NCBI GenBank assembly: GCA_020809705.1
Contig: CP085825.1
Location: 1,054,001 to 1,118,000 of the forward strand
Source: Calonectria ilicicola
Taxonomy: Eukaryota; Ascomycota; Sordariomycetes; Hypocreales; Nectriaceae
Direction of reading: 5' to 3'
Length of the DNA: 64,000 bases
The translations under genes were made by a program, and so were the position numbers. Below are positions 48,040 to 58,133 of the stretch, piece after piece. Under the pieces are notes generated by a model. That model had not been told where the DNA came from and made no database searches. It saw only the letters and a program-made list of their open reading frames with translations. Positions within the stretch are counted from its first letter, which is position 1. Each line of letters begins with the position of its first letter.

Positions 48040-49857
48040 GGCTGCTTTGGAGGTATCGTGGGGTGGGTGCCGTGGTGGTAGTGGTGGTGGTGGTGGACGA
48101 AAAGGCGGCCGCGGGGCAAAAGAGAAGAGACAAACGAGATGGCGCAGAAGAAACTATCGTGAAGTGCAGGCTGGCGTTACATTCCCGAGGGGTCAGGAGG
48201 AGAGATGACGATGCGGTCGGACGGAATTTAGCGGGAATTGCGTGGCAGAGAGGGAGTGCGCGTGGTCTGCGTGCGCGGGTATCGTGAAGGGAGTTTTTGG
48301 CGTTGAGGCACGAGGCGTGCGCGAGGTGTGAGGATTGTTTTGATTTTGATACATTTCACGATGCGTCGGCGGCGGGAGAGAGACCTAACTACGTAGGGGG
48401 CTGCTGGGGTGAGTGAGCCCGGGCCCAAGCGTCGGCGGGCGCACGGGCCAATGAGCGTGAGTGGTGTCGCCAGTGTGAGTGTGAGTGAGTGTGGGGGAAC
48501 CGACCCTTTCCCAATGCAGCGGCACTTGCCAGAGACCGACGACATGTCTTAGATAGCTAGCTTTCCTTCCTTCACCCGCATCGTGCAACTCCCACTCCCA
48601 CTCCCACTCTCCCCACGACGGCCCAACAACACGAGCGACGGAAGAGTGAGAAGCTGGTCCATGGCCTTGACACCTCTGTCTCACCCCCGTATGACAGATC
48701 GATAACAGGCTCAGTTTCGTCCACAAATGGCGGAGTTTCGTCCACAAATGGCGGCACGGCTGCGCACGGTGCTCCCACTCTGACCTCACTGCTTGGCCCA
48801 TGACTGGATCTCCCAGCAGGCTGCTGGAATGCGATGGCTGCATGCCGGATCGATGATGACACGGGGGTCCAGGAGATTGCCATCGGGGGGCGCTGCAGAC
48901 TTTTTGTTAGGGGGGCGCAGTGAATTGACTGAGGCAAGATGCTCGACACTTCCTATTTGGCCTACTCTTCCCGGTTTCGTCACATCTTCTAGTCGGATAC
49001 TATGCCGAGCTACAGTCGATCGTCACTTCATCTCACTGTCTTCCTTGCCAGAGGTCCACTATCCAATTCCTCGGGTTCACCGTCCTGCACCGTTGAATCC
49101 CATGCCTGCTGCTTAGTCTCGATGCTAGCACAGCGGCTTCTCTGGGGAAGCTGCTCCATCCGTCTGGCTGTTCTCCATCCGCGATTCTATGTATAGCTCG
49201 TCAGCACGGTTTCCAGTTTTGTCAATACGAGATCCATTAGATGCATCATGATCGACCTAGTAGTTGCGCTTGACGTACCTCAATGCTCGTCCAGCTTCGT
49301 CACTAGCCTCCCGCAGCCGCACCTCCTCCTACTCAGCTGGGATGTATGCCGGAGATAGGCTGGGCTGCCAGTCCCAACGACCGATGGCAGGGACTTTGCT
49401 ACGACACCGCAGCAACAGGCTGCATGCGAATAAAACCAATCTCACGATACCACGGCTTAGTGCCACCATCGTCACGCTGTCTGTCGGATGACGAACCGGA
49501 CATGACATCCCTCCTGGCCTAGTCGACGCTTACCGATTCGCCCCAGCATTTTGCATGCCTGCTCGATGACTAAATCGACTGACTCTCCCTTGCTCAGGCT
49601 GAGACCTTCAATCAGAAGTAGCCTATTCGACACCCCCCCAAGAAAGGATCTGCTGTCGCCTTGGCCTATATTACTTAATCCCCTGCTGGCCCTGGTCGTA
49701 ATCGATTCCCCGCCTCCTATCTGGAACCCCCCCCCACGGGTTTAGCTGGGCTCCCTAGTGGTTTTGTCTCTTTGCACAGCGCTGCCCATCTCTTCTTCCT
49801 CGGCCTTTCTTCTCTGCATTCCGCCGCACACAATACTCATACATATCACCACCATTC
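48040..49857. other. Divergent intergenic region, SPC19 to membrane-protein gene
   Basis: The 1.8 kb hold two promoters and no supported gene. Features: a CACTCC hexamer repeat at about 48589-48610 and an exact 21-base tandem duplication at 48713-48754 (separate entry). Confidence 0.45.
48713..48754. repeat. Exact tandem duplication of 21 bases
   Basis: 48713-48733 and 48734-48754 are identical, each containing TTTCGTCCACAAATGGCGG. It is not in a coding frame of any called gene and lies about 700 bases upstream of SPC19. Confidence 0.85.
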
Positions 49858-50776
49858 ATGTATAACAATCCTCGCGCTGTGCGTCGGGAGGCCGATAGCC
49901 ACGGCCTCCAGTTCCTCAACGAAAAATGGAACGACAGTATTTCCAACGGCCAGTCCTTTACGCTTGAGTGGAATGAGACGGTTGATAAAATGAAGGCCGA
50001 GCTTGGCCTCTTCCGAATCACATACCCAGAGGATGGAGTCATGCGGTATGAATGGGTGCGAAATCTCACAGGCAAGTATTCGAGAAGGACCTTGCCCCGA
50101 TATAGATACTAACCGTAGCTTATAGATGCCATGGAGTCAACTCGATGCGAGTGGACACCAGACAATTTGCCCGACGACCTTTTCTCCATTCGGCTCACTA
50201 CTTCCAACGAGAGTTGGGCAGCATCTCCCCCCTGGAAGCTGAAGAATTATGTGAGTACCGCAAGCATTAATTCTATGCCTTGTTTAACGTTCCTTGGCTA
50301 ATAAATCCACTTTTCAGAGGAACCATGGCCTCCACTGGGCAGCTCCTGTGGGCATTCCTATCGTGGTTATTCTGGGCATTTACACATTTTCTCTCATAAC
50401 CTGTCTTTGGTACCGTCGCCGAAGGCGCCTCAAGTCCGACCGTGAATCCTCCAACAATAGAAACACCAATGACCAATCCTTTGATATCGAAGGTCGACAC
50501 CCTTCAGTCAGCTCCGTGGAGACAGCTCAGACATACGACGAGCCTGACTTCAAGAAGCCTGACACGGTGATGCTCTTGTCACATGAGCACCGCGACCGAC
50601 GCTTGTCTGAACAGGAACCCATGTGGCAGCCTAGGCGAGGTACTTGGGTGGAGAATGTACACTTTGACGGTGTCCGGTTTGATCAAGGTCGTCAAAGGAA
50701 CAATGATGATCAAGACGAGTTGGATAGGCTACGGAGGCCAGAGAACATGCACGTGGCGCCTGGGACGGCGATATGA
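49858..50776 (+). CDS. Single-pass membrane protein of unknown function
   Basis: Three exons, 49858..50071, 50126..50250 and 50318..50776, 265 aa. Intron 1 uses a GC donor (GCAAGT) with an ACTAAC branch and TATAG acceptor; the alternative GT four bases on breaks the downstream frame. The first 110 residues resemble a small extracellular beta-sandwich (ISNGQSFTLEW, RYEWVRNL, LPDDLFSIRLTTSNESWAAS) with NxT/NxS sites. A membrane segment follows at about 120-143 (PVGIPIVVILGIYTFSLITC), stopped by WYRRRRR, then a polar cytosolic tail with many charged residues. No cleavable signal peptide is visible at this start, so an upstream exon may be missing. Similar architectures recur in filamentous fungi; no function is known to me. 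Confidence 0.72.
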
Positions 50777-52064
50777 CTTAATGTTCGACATGTGTCATAA
50801 GTGAATACTCAATCACATATACCAAAGACAGAGGACTTGCAACTGTAGTTTGAAAGTGGAGGAAAACAGAGAAATTCGGCGAGCCATGGCGTCGATTTGC
50901 ATGTTTGAAACCTGGCCAGTATGGAGTTCACTGGTTGAAACTTGAACAAAGTACAGCGGAAATATTGGAGCGCCTGAAGCAGTACGCTGGTTTATAAAGA
51001 CCGGAAATACCATCTTTATCATGAGTACACCTTGAGGTGGTGCTTGGACATCTTCGTTTTCCAATCGTTTCGGGCTCTGGCTTAAGCGAAGCCAACATCA
51101 TTCACCAGAAGATTTATAGCCTATTTAACTGAGGCACCTTGCCCATACGATTTCTACATATCACAAATTAGTTAATAGCATTCATAATCGAGTCAGATGG
51201 TGAATAATGCCATTCAGGCAAACCCTGTTCCTGTTCTTCCTTGGTCATGCTCTCCTACAGTGCCGCGATGTCTTTTATATGCTAAAATGAAGGTCCCTTG
51301 ATTCATGGTTGTAGTAATTTATTTGTATCAAGCTATTATCAAGGGGAATTTACCGGTATACACGTAATTTTGGAAATGAAAGAGGTGGCGGAGGTGGCGG
51401 GGGCGGCTCCAGTGGGGGTTGCGTTGGGGTTGGCGCTGGCGGATTTGGCTCTCGTGGCAGTATCATGGAAGGCAGGAGAATTTCTTGGGTTTTTAAATAT
51501 CGTATTTAGAGTATTCTTTGATCAAAATCGGGGCATCGTTTATTTGGAGTTGTGCGTGTCAAATGAGCAACAAAAGGTTGTTCGGGGCATTCTCTATGGT
51601 CAGGGTAAAGGTGTCATATCAAGAATGCAGTGTATTCATTTCACTTGGCTAGTGATAAAAGTTAATCTCATGGGAATAGTGAACACTCGGATTCTGCTGC
51701 ACGCACACTTATATTTTTATTTCGTTACAGATGCAATACTATGTATTTAGCGTAGTGGCATCTAAATTTGTTTTGATCTGTGTCATTATTATATCGCAAA
51801 TGTTTTTTTGTAACTTGCCTTATATGAACAGTCTACTGAACAACGCCGATGATAATATAACGCTTTGATCACCTGACGGTTTTCTTTTGTTCTGGTGTTT
51901 CTTTGTATCACCCTCAAAACATCTTGTAACGGAAAGTCCCAACAAAGAGATTGAATTTCAAGCATCAAGTATAAAATACATATGTGATGTGAATCAAAAC
52001 TATCGCTAGGGAAATTATCATTGCCTTACAACCAGAAACACGGGCTCCAGCATAAAATTTAGCT
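50777..52064. other. Intergenic; entry into AT-rich island 2
   Basis: An open frame at 51298-51750 (+, 150 codons) is not supported as a gene. Its only notable part is a GC-rich patch at 51380-51470, translating as a hydrophobic helix-like run in that frame and as Gly-rich in another. TATAAAATA at 51970-51978 lies about 95 bases before the ATG of the next gene and is a good TATA box. Confidence 0.45.
51970..51978 (+). promoter_or_regulatory. TATA box of zinc-finger gene A
   Basis: TATAAAATA, 87-95 bases upstream of the ATG at 52065. The paralogous gene B has ATAAAATA at a matching position (57054-57061). Confidence 0.5.
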
Positions 52065-53068
52065 ATGAATCCTGCATCAGAAGTTGCCCCCATTTCAATG
52101 GGGGCCAATACTATATGTGAGGAAGTGCTCATTTGCCAGAGTCTTTTTGAGGAATTAGCAAAAAAGCTAAAACAGTGTTGTAGAGAGTTTATTTTAAGGT
52201 TTCAACATCATTTATCCGCTTGGGCAGAGTTTTCTGGTGTCTTTGCTCAACATTCTCTCGACATGCGGCTGTCTAGTGAGTCAGAGGAAAAGAACACCTT
52301 CATTGATATATTGAAAGATATTGAGAGGAATATTAAACACGGTATGTTTATTGATTTGCAATCTCTAAAATCTATATTCACACATTAATACCTTTGTTAG
52401 GAATTGAAAATTGTGACACAGAAATGAAGCAAGAAAAGAATGGCAATATGAAATCGGCAATTAGGGGCATTCGGATGTTTTTGACTCAACTGGATACAGC
52501 CATGATCTTTACTCAAGATTTTACAAGCCCTGAATGCATTGAAAAGCTTCTTAAATACAGCCGCGATAAGAATCTCAGCTGTGATAATGGGGTTGACGAG
52601 GAAGCAAAGGCCAAACAAGAAGTTAATAATGGCTTAAAACTATACCAATGCGTATCTGGGCAATGTAAAGATTCGACATCAAGATTCACTTCTCGCCAGG
52701 ATTGGATGAAGCATATGCAAAACGCTCACGGAGCCAATTGGGTACAGCAAATCCCTAACCCTGCTCGTTGGCTTTGTTTTTACGCGCACAATATACCTCT
52801 TTGTTTTAATAGTAAGGGAGATCTATTAGAACATTTCAAGGGGCACAGCTTTCCAGAGGAAGGCGTAGATCTATTCGCTGACGCAAGCAAGGTTCCTGTT
52901 TATTTAGAGCCCCGCGTTTGCCCATATTGCGCCCAATACTTTGATGATACTATTGACATCTCAGCCAACGGCAGCAATGATGTGCTTGCCAGTAGAATAT
53001 TGGAACATGTTGCAGATCATCTGGAATGCTGGAACCTCTTGTCGTCATTTCAGCAAAACAGTGAATGA
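52065..53068 (+). CDS. C2H2 zinc-finger protein A (paralogue of gene at 57140)
   Basis: Two exons, 52065..52341 and 52401..53068, 314 aa, phase-1 intron of 59 bases. The N-terminal helical domain (ICQSLFEELAKKLKQC, LSAWAEFSGVFAQHSLDMRL) resembles an N-terminal region often found in fungal zinc-finger and STAND-type proteins. Three zinc-binding motifs follow: YQCVSGQCKD with HMQNAHG (C2H2), a weak second pair in WLCFYAHNIPLC with EHFKGHSF, and RVCPYCAQYF with LEHVADH. The protein ends SSFQQNSE, nearly identical to the end of gene B. No signal peptide or enzyme domain. Together the two paralogues bracket the gasdermin/protease pair. DNA binding, RNA binding or protein docking are all possible. 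Confidence 0.75.
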
Positions 53069-53819
53069 CGTTCGAGTAGATGGTGGGAGTGGATTGTCAC
53101 ATTGTGCTAGGGATATGGAAAATCCGGATTGAACCCCGGCATAGTATATTTTTTGTACAAATAGCAATAGTCTTTATATTGATACTTATTCAGTCCATGG
53201 GAAACATGCTTGGTTCGCTCGTGGGAGCAACGGGTACGGGTCCATATGTAGAACGAAATACATTCCAATGACCAAGACTTTCGGATTTTCACTTCACTAT
53301 GGAAGCAAACTTTCAAAGTATCGTTCATATCAGTCTGTCCTTGTCCGTATAACCACCCTAAGCAATTGCTTATGAATACTATTTTTGGATCTGGAGCGTC
53401 TGGCGATAACGAGCTGCTGTAGAACGAAAACGCAGCGCATACATTGGCCGAAGGGATACTCGCGGAATTGTCCGATTCTAGTTAGTGGGATGGATCAGCC
53501 GACACTGATGTAATTCCAAAATAAAACCGCCTTCTACCGCAGCTCTGCTAAGTATAGCCTCCGTGTGCGACTTCAAATTCGTTCATAATTAGATCACAAC
53601 TGGAACTAGAGCCAGCGACAGCTTCCCTTTGGTCCATGGAAATTATGTGCAACTCAAAATTTCCGAGGGTAACCGTGGTGCAACTAACTAAACCCCGCTT
53701 GAGATTACCCTTATATATCTGTCCTTCCATCATGGCCTTGGTTGATTCTTTTCCATTTCTACACTATCAACCCAAGAACCCCAATCTGGAAAGCTGATCA
53801 AACCATTCATTCTTTCACT
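53069..53819. other. AT-rich intergenic region with promoter of the gasdermin-like gene
   Basis: No coding sequence is supported. TTATATATCT at 53711-53720 lies about 100-110 bases before the ATG at 53820 and is a candidate TATA box. Confidence 0.45.
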
Positions 53820-54680
53820 ATGGCATCCACCCAAGTTAAAAAACCTACCTATCACATTATGCCTCGTTTCGAAATTTCCGCGGATGCTGGATATCTGGAG
53901 CTCGGCACTATTGTAACCGATCTGGACGAGCTGGTGCCTTTGAACCGCGGTCAGGTGATTGACGTACCTGAAACTCTGAGAGTACCGACAGTCGAAATAA
54001 TTGGCCATGATGAGTCTCGCTCCAAGGCGCACAAACATAATTTTGGTGCTTGGGTGAAAGCATATGCCCTCAGCGTTGGGGGCGCTTCTGCCGACGCATC
54101 GATCCAGGGTGATGTCGAGCGGAACGTATCATTTGATTCTCTGAAAACGGTCGCATTTGATCCAGATGATGATTACGTGACTCAGAGTCTTTCCAATCGC
54201 AAAGTGGAAAATTACTTCACCGCCACGAACTATCGTAGCTCAGTGTTCTTGATCACGGGGCTCAAAATAGTTCGTGGCCTCAGATATCACTCTTCTGTGG
54301 GCCTGCAGCGGGGAAAGAATGCCGAAGTGGCAATTCAGGAGCCACACTCGCGCACTTCTCTTGGGGTCGAGGCGGGTACATCTTCCATTGATGCGCATAG
54401 AATAAGCCAGCATATTGTCGATGATGTTGTGGTGGGCTATCGCGTTCGCAGTTATGCTTATGTGGCGGCCAGTTGGAACGTCTTTAGTGGGGAAAAGAAG
54501 CTCAAAGAGGAGCGGTATCTGAAGGGCGCAGAAATGTATGGGGGAGGTGAGACGGAAACACAGAAGCCCGAGGTCCGCTACAAGGAAGTACCTGTCGAGG
54601 GCGAGGATGAAGCGCAGGGGCAGGCTGAGCAGGATGGCTGGGGAGGGGAAGAGGAGTGCTGGGTTGAGTCGACCAAATGA
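53820..54680 (+). CDS. Gasdermin-like protein (HET-Q1/RCD-1 type), candidate pore-forming cell-death effector
   Basis: Single exon, 286 aa. The ATG at 53820 (ACTATGGC) is preferred over one 26 codons upstream. No signal peptide or membrane helix. The N-terminal 235 residues fit a gasdermin-N outline: first strand FEISADAGYLELGTIVTDLD, a Pro-rich VPETLRVPTVEI, a basic stretch RSKAHKHNFGAWVKA, SSVFLITGLKIVRGL at about 140-154 (where gasdermins carry a VVT-type strand before a hairpin) and DDVVVGYRVRSYAYVA at 201-216. The last about 50 residues are very acidic and Gly-rich, unlike the body, and would be a removable inhibitory tail. HET-Q1 is about 278 aa and is activated when a subtilisin-like protease clips its C-terminus. 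Exactly such a protease gene follows in convergent orientation 538 bases away. Family assignment is from pattern and context, not a search. Confidence 0.62.
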   Translation: MASTQVKKPTYHIMPRFEISADAGYLELGTIVTDLDELVPLNRGQVIDVPETLRVPTVEIIGHDESRSKAHKHNFGAWVKAYALSVGGASADASIQGDVERNVSFDSLKTVAFDPDDDYVTQSLSNRKVENYFTATNYRSSVFLITGLKIVRGLRYHSSVGLQRGKNAEVAIQEPHSRTSLGVEAGTSSIDAHRISQHIVDDVVVGYRVRSYAYVAASWNVFSGEKKLKEERYLKGAEMYGGGETETQKPEVRYKEVPVEGEDEAQGQAEQDGWGGEEECWVESTK

Positions 54681-55218
54681 TTTGCCATTGAGGAGATTTG
54701 GTGAGCAGTCCATGCTTCCCATCCGCATCATGTGTGGAATTTCACACAGACATTTTGAGGAATATGTGCGTTGGAAGATGGGTATTGAAATGCACTAGTC
54801 TTGACAGGGGAAAGTATCCGACGTTTGACGATCCAAATTTCCATAGGGACATCGAATTTGCACTTCTCAGAGGATTAGTTTGATTAGGTCTCTTAGTCTG
54901 GCGAATGGATGCCAAATAAAATTGCTGCGTGCTGATTGTATCTACCTACCACTTTTGTGATTCTGTTGCATCTAGGCTCGGTTTTAGCAAGACATGATTC
55001 AAAATACTGACAGATCGATGTATTCACAGATCTTTTTATTACATTGAGGAAAGGAAGAGTCCAACAAGCTATCAAGACGAAGGGGCGGTCCCATATCAGG
55101 CTTTCAATTCCTGCGGTACGATTAACTCTCGTGTCAACAATCAACTTTGAAACCCAAAGGCAATAATCCCTGCGCAAACAAAATTTCTTTCTCGAAATCT
55201 CCAATAGCGTTTAGTTGG
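54681..55218. other. Convergent 3' region between gasdermin-like gene and protease
   Basis: The 538 bases contain only the two 3' ends. The genes are tail to tail with no gene between. Confidence 0.5.
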
Positions 55219-56799
55219 TCACGACCGACTTTCGGACATACTTTCCAGCATTTGGTATATCTTGTCAGTGGTGTTATCCTGGTCGAACATGCCATCTTTC
55301 CATAGCCTAATATAGTCATAATCACATGTTCGAGTGGAAATTTTGGTTAAGAGCTCACGCATGCCTTCTGGCTTGAAGAAATACTTCTTGTCGAGGCTCT
55401 TGAAATTGGAAGGTGCCCGTTGGATAAACTCGAGGAGGTTGGCCGCTGTGGCGACTGCGATTGGCGTTGCATAGGACGTCCCTGAGATAACAACTTCTTG
55501 GCCCTTCCAACGAGAGATTATACCGTAGCCAAGGGTCGCAAAATTTTTGCCTTCCTGGTCGGGTGGCGGATTGATATTTTTCTGGTGGCGTGAACCATCC
55601 CCCCTCGTGGCATGTATCGCAAATACGCCAGAAGTTCTGGCGGGGAAAGCTCTTTTCCCATTGCCCCCCGAATTGGATGCGGCAGCGAAAATTAATTTGT
55701 CTTTTTTAGTTACCAAGTCCACGATCGATGGCTCTATTTCGGGCCTGGCACTCATCCCAAGCCCCAAAGACAGATTTATAATGTCCGCTCCTATTTCTTG
55801 CGCATATTTGAGAGCCTGCAAACATTTGTTAGTTATAACATATATCGTTGAAAGCAAGAGTTTACCTACTTTGATTATTTGCCCTTTCTCTACACCATCT
55901 AAGCAATTGCCATGGGCCACTTTAATAACAACAATTTCTGCTTCAGGTGCGTGTTGAAGTAACTGCCTCACGACATGCGTTCCGTGACCACTCTCATCTT
56001 TATAATATAACTCTGTGCTGGAGTCCCCAGTAAAATTCCGGCATAAAGGAAACAGAATGCGCCCTGACCCGTGCTTCAATAAGGGATCGTTCTCGATGTG
56101 TAGCCCTGTATCCAGTATCGCAATTCGAATCGGCTTATGCAGTCTTGAGCTCGCAAATAGGAGGTAAGAGTTCAGCACCATCGCTGACATACGGTTAAAT
56201 TCTTCGACTTTATATCCAGCTTCGAGAAAACTTGATTTCTCTCCAGATATATGTGTGCTCGGTGTTTGGACCCCAACAGCAAACTTTTTCACAGGAATAA
56301 GTTTTCCCGAACTACTTGGACCATTCATACCGCACAGACCAGACGTAGCGTTGCTAAAGTGCCCCTTTGTGCAGCTGCCCAATCTCTTTGGCGCTTCTTT
56401 GACCACTTCATTTCGCGCCAGTGTAACTATCGGATTCTTCTTGATCATTTTTTGGAAGCCCACGCTGGTAAATCTTTTTATGGAGTCCAAGCTATTGACA
56501 AAAGCCGCTTGGGCAATTTCTGTGACGTTTACAAACGTCATTCCTCTGCCATTTTGATCATCCCTAGCTTCTTTGCTCAAAGGCCCATCGGTTGCTTTGT
56601 GTCTACTTTGATCTGGTTGGGAGTTTGTGTCTTTATCAGAGGAGGCGCCATCCACAACCGAAAATTCCTTAGCCGGGCATTTCATGACTTCGGCGATTCC
56701 ATGGGAAGTCACACAACCAAAATACTCGTTCTTTGCATCTGGACCTTTGAACTCATCGTACGAGTCCAGCGGGTTAAAGCAGAAACTAAACCAAGACAT
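55219..56799 (-). CDS. Intracellular subtilisin-like serine protease (S8), HET-Q2-like partner
   Basis: Two exons, complement(55219..55815, 55870..56799), 508 aa. The 54-base intron (GTAGGT, TAACTAAC, TTTGCAG) is a multiple of three without stop, so an unspliced 526-aa form would also translate. Catalytic residues by count: Asp230 in IRIAILDTGLH, His272 in ESGHGTHVV, oxyanion Asn358 in FAAASNSGG, Ser424 in VISGTSYATPIA, all intact. There is no signal peptide, so the enzyme is probably cytosolic, unlike secreted subtilases. The N-terminal about 220 residues lack a recognised domain and could be regulatory. A C-terminal about 70 residues (KKYFFKPEGMRELL, RLWKDGMFDQDN) follow the S8 core. In Podospora, het-Q2 encodes such a protease that cleaves the adjacent gasdermin-like HET-Q1. 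The ATG at 56799 is the first in frame; TATAAAAT lies about 102 bases upstream. Confidence 0.88.
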   Translation of the reverse strand: MSWFSFCFNPLDSYDEFKGPDAKNEYFGCVTSHGIAEVMKCPAKEFSVVDGASSDKDTNSQPDQSRHKATDGPLSKEARDDQNGRGMTFVNVTEIAQAAFVNSLDSIKRFTSVGFQKMIKKNPIVTLARNEVVKEAPKRLGSCTKGHFSNATSGLCGMNGPSSSGKLIPVKKFAVGVQTPSTHISGEKSSFLEAGYKVEEFNRMSAMVLNSYLLFASSRLHKPIRIAILDTGLHIENDPLLKHGSGRILFPLCRNFTGDSSTELYYKDESGHGTHVVRQLLQHAPEAEIVVIKVAHGNCLDGVEKGQIIKVGKLLLSTIYVITNKCLQALKYAQEIGADIINLSLGLGMSARPEIEPSIVDLVTKKDKLIFAAASNSGGNGKRAFPARTSGVFAIHATRGDGSRHQKNINPPPDQEGKNFATLGYGIISRWKGQEVVISGTSYATPIAVATAANLLEFIQRAPSNFKSLDKKYFFKPEGMRELLTKISTRTCDYDYIRLWKDGMFDQDNTTDKIYQMLESMSESRS

Positions 56800-57139
56800 C
56801 TTCACAAATTATAAATGGAGGCGAATTGAGTGGGCGACATTATAACAAAAAACAATTCTTAGAAAGATATCCGGGATTCGTTCTCTGCTCAGCGACGCTC
56901 ATTTTATACCAGGCCAAAAATCCCCTTTGTTCCCATGTGCTATAAACGGCTTACTGAAGAGCATAAAGAACGACAGAATTTTTGTGTCGTTTCTGATTGT
57001 TCTCCAAGTTCTTTGTACTAGATTTTATGTATCCTGTGGATGATATGTATGACATAAAATATAAGAATGAGAGTTACCCCCAGGGAAAGCCAGCTCCATC
57101 ACATAAAGAAACTCTTGAGTTTGAACACGAAGACTCAAT
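56800..57139. promoter_or_regulatory. Divergent promoter: protease (-) and zinc-finger gene B (+)
   Basis: The 340 bases separate two divergent start codons. TATAAAAT on the minus strand at 56901-56908 serves the protease; ATAAAATA at 57054-57061 serves the + gene. The short shared promoter suggests joint regulation. Confidence 0.55.
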
Positions 57140-58133
57140 ATGGAGGTTTCAGTCGAAATTTTCCCAGTTTTGACGGGACCCAATGCCATCTCTGAGACTG
57201 TAATCATTTGCCGAACTCTCTTTGAAGAATTCATAAAAAAACTAAGGCCTTGCCACATGCAACGGGTTGTTAAGTCTCAGCATAACTTCCTGGCCTGGGT
57301 AAAATTTGCCGGTGTCTTTTCCGAATTTAGCCTTGACACATTCCTTTCCACATTGCCAGACCGAAAGAGCAGAGTTGTTGATATCTTGAACGATATTAGG
57401 ATCAATCTTAACCATGGTATCTTAATCAATAAAACACCGAACGTATATTTAGATGCTAATACCTTTTTTAGGAGTCAGATATTGCTATACCGATGTTAAA
57501 ACAGGAAATATTACGGAGTTAGAGGCCTCGATAAAGGGAACTCAAAGGTTTTTGACAATTCTAGACTCAATTATAATTCATATGCTTGATTGGACGAACC
57601 TTGAATCCATGGAAATGATTCTGAAATATACTCATGATAGAGATCTTGACCTGGTTTATGGGGCCAATAGGGAAGTAACCCCCGAACAAAATTTTCATCA
57701 TCATGGTCCGAAATCATATCGATGCGTATCTCGGCATTGTGAGGGATCAATCCCGGAATTCTCCTCTCGTGAGGATTGGAAGAAGCACATGGAAAATACC
57801 CATGGTATAAATTGGGTTCAACAAATTCCGAAACCTGCTCGTTGGTTGTGCCTTTATAGACATAGTACAACTCGTTGCTTTTTGAGCAAGGAAGATTTGG
57901 TTGAGCATTTAATTACGGAGCATGGTTTTTCGAAGACGATAGAATCGGATGGACGGGTCGACGCAAGGAAGGTGCCTTCTTCTTTGGAGACTCGCGTTTG
58001 CCCATATTGCGCTCAATATATTGACGATACAATTGGGACCTCAACCGACTGCAGCGGCAATGTCTCTGGTGATGGGATGTTGGAACATGTCGCAGATCAC
58101 CTGTTGTCGTCATTTCAGAAAAACAGTGAATGA
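57140..58133 (+). CDS. C2H2 zinc-finger protein B (paralogue of gene at 52065)
   Basis: Two exons, 57140..57416 and 57472..58133, 312 aa. Exon 1 is 277 bases, the same as in gene A, with a 55-base intron at the same codon and phase. The N-terminal domain (ICRTLFEEFIKKLRPC, LAWVKFAGVFSEFSLDTFL) and zinc-binding motifs (YRCVSRHCEG with HMENTHG; WLCLYRHSTTRC with EHLITEHGF; RVCPYCAQYI with LEHVADH) align with A throughout, ending SSFQKNSE. The second finger is more complete here than in A. Shares a 340-base divergent promoter with the protease. The function is unknown; the location suggests that it belongs to the same locus. Confidence 0.76.

Noticed and set aside
51298..51750. 150-codon + frame with a hydrophobic helix-like segment
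   Set aside because: The segment comes from one short GC-rich patch; the rest is low-quality AT-rich translation without a family.
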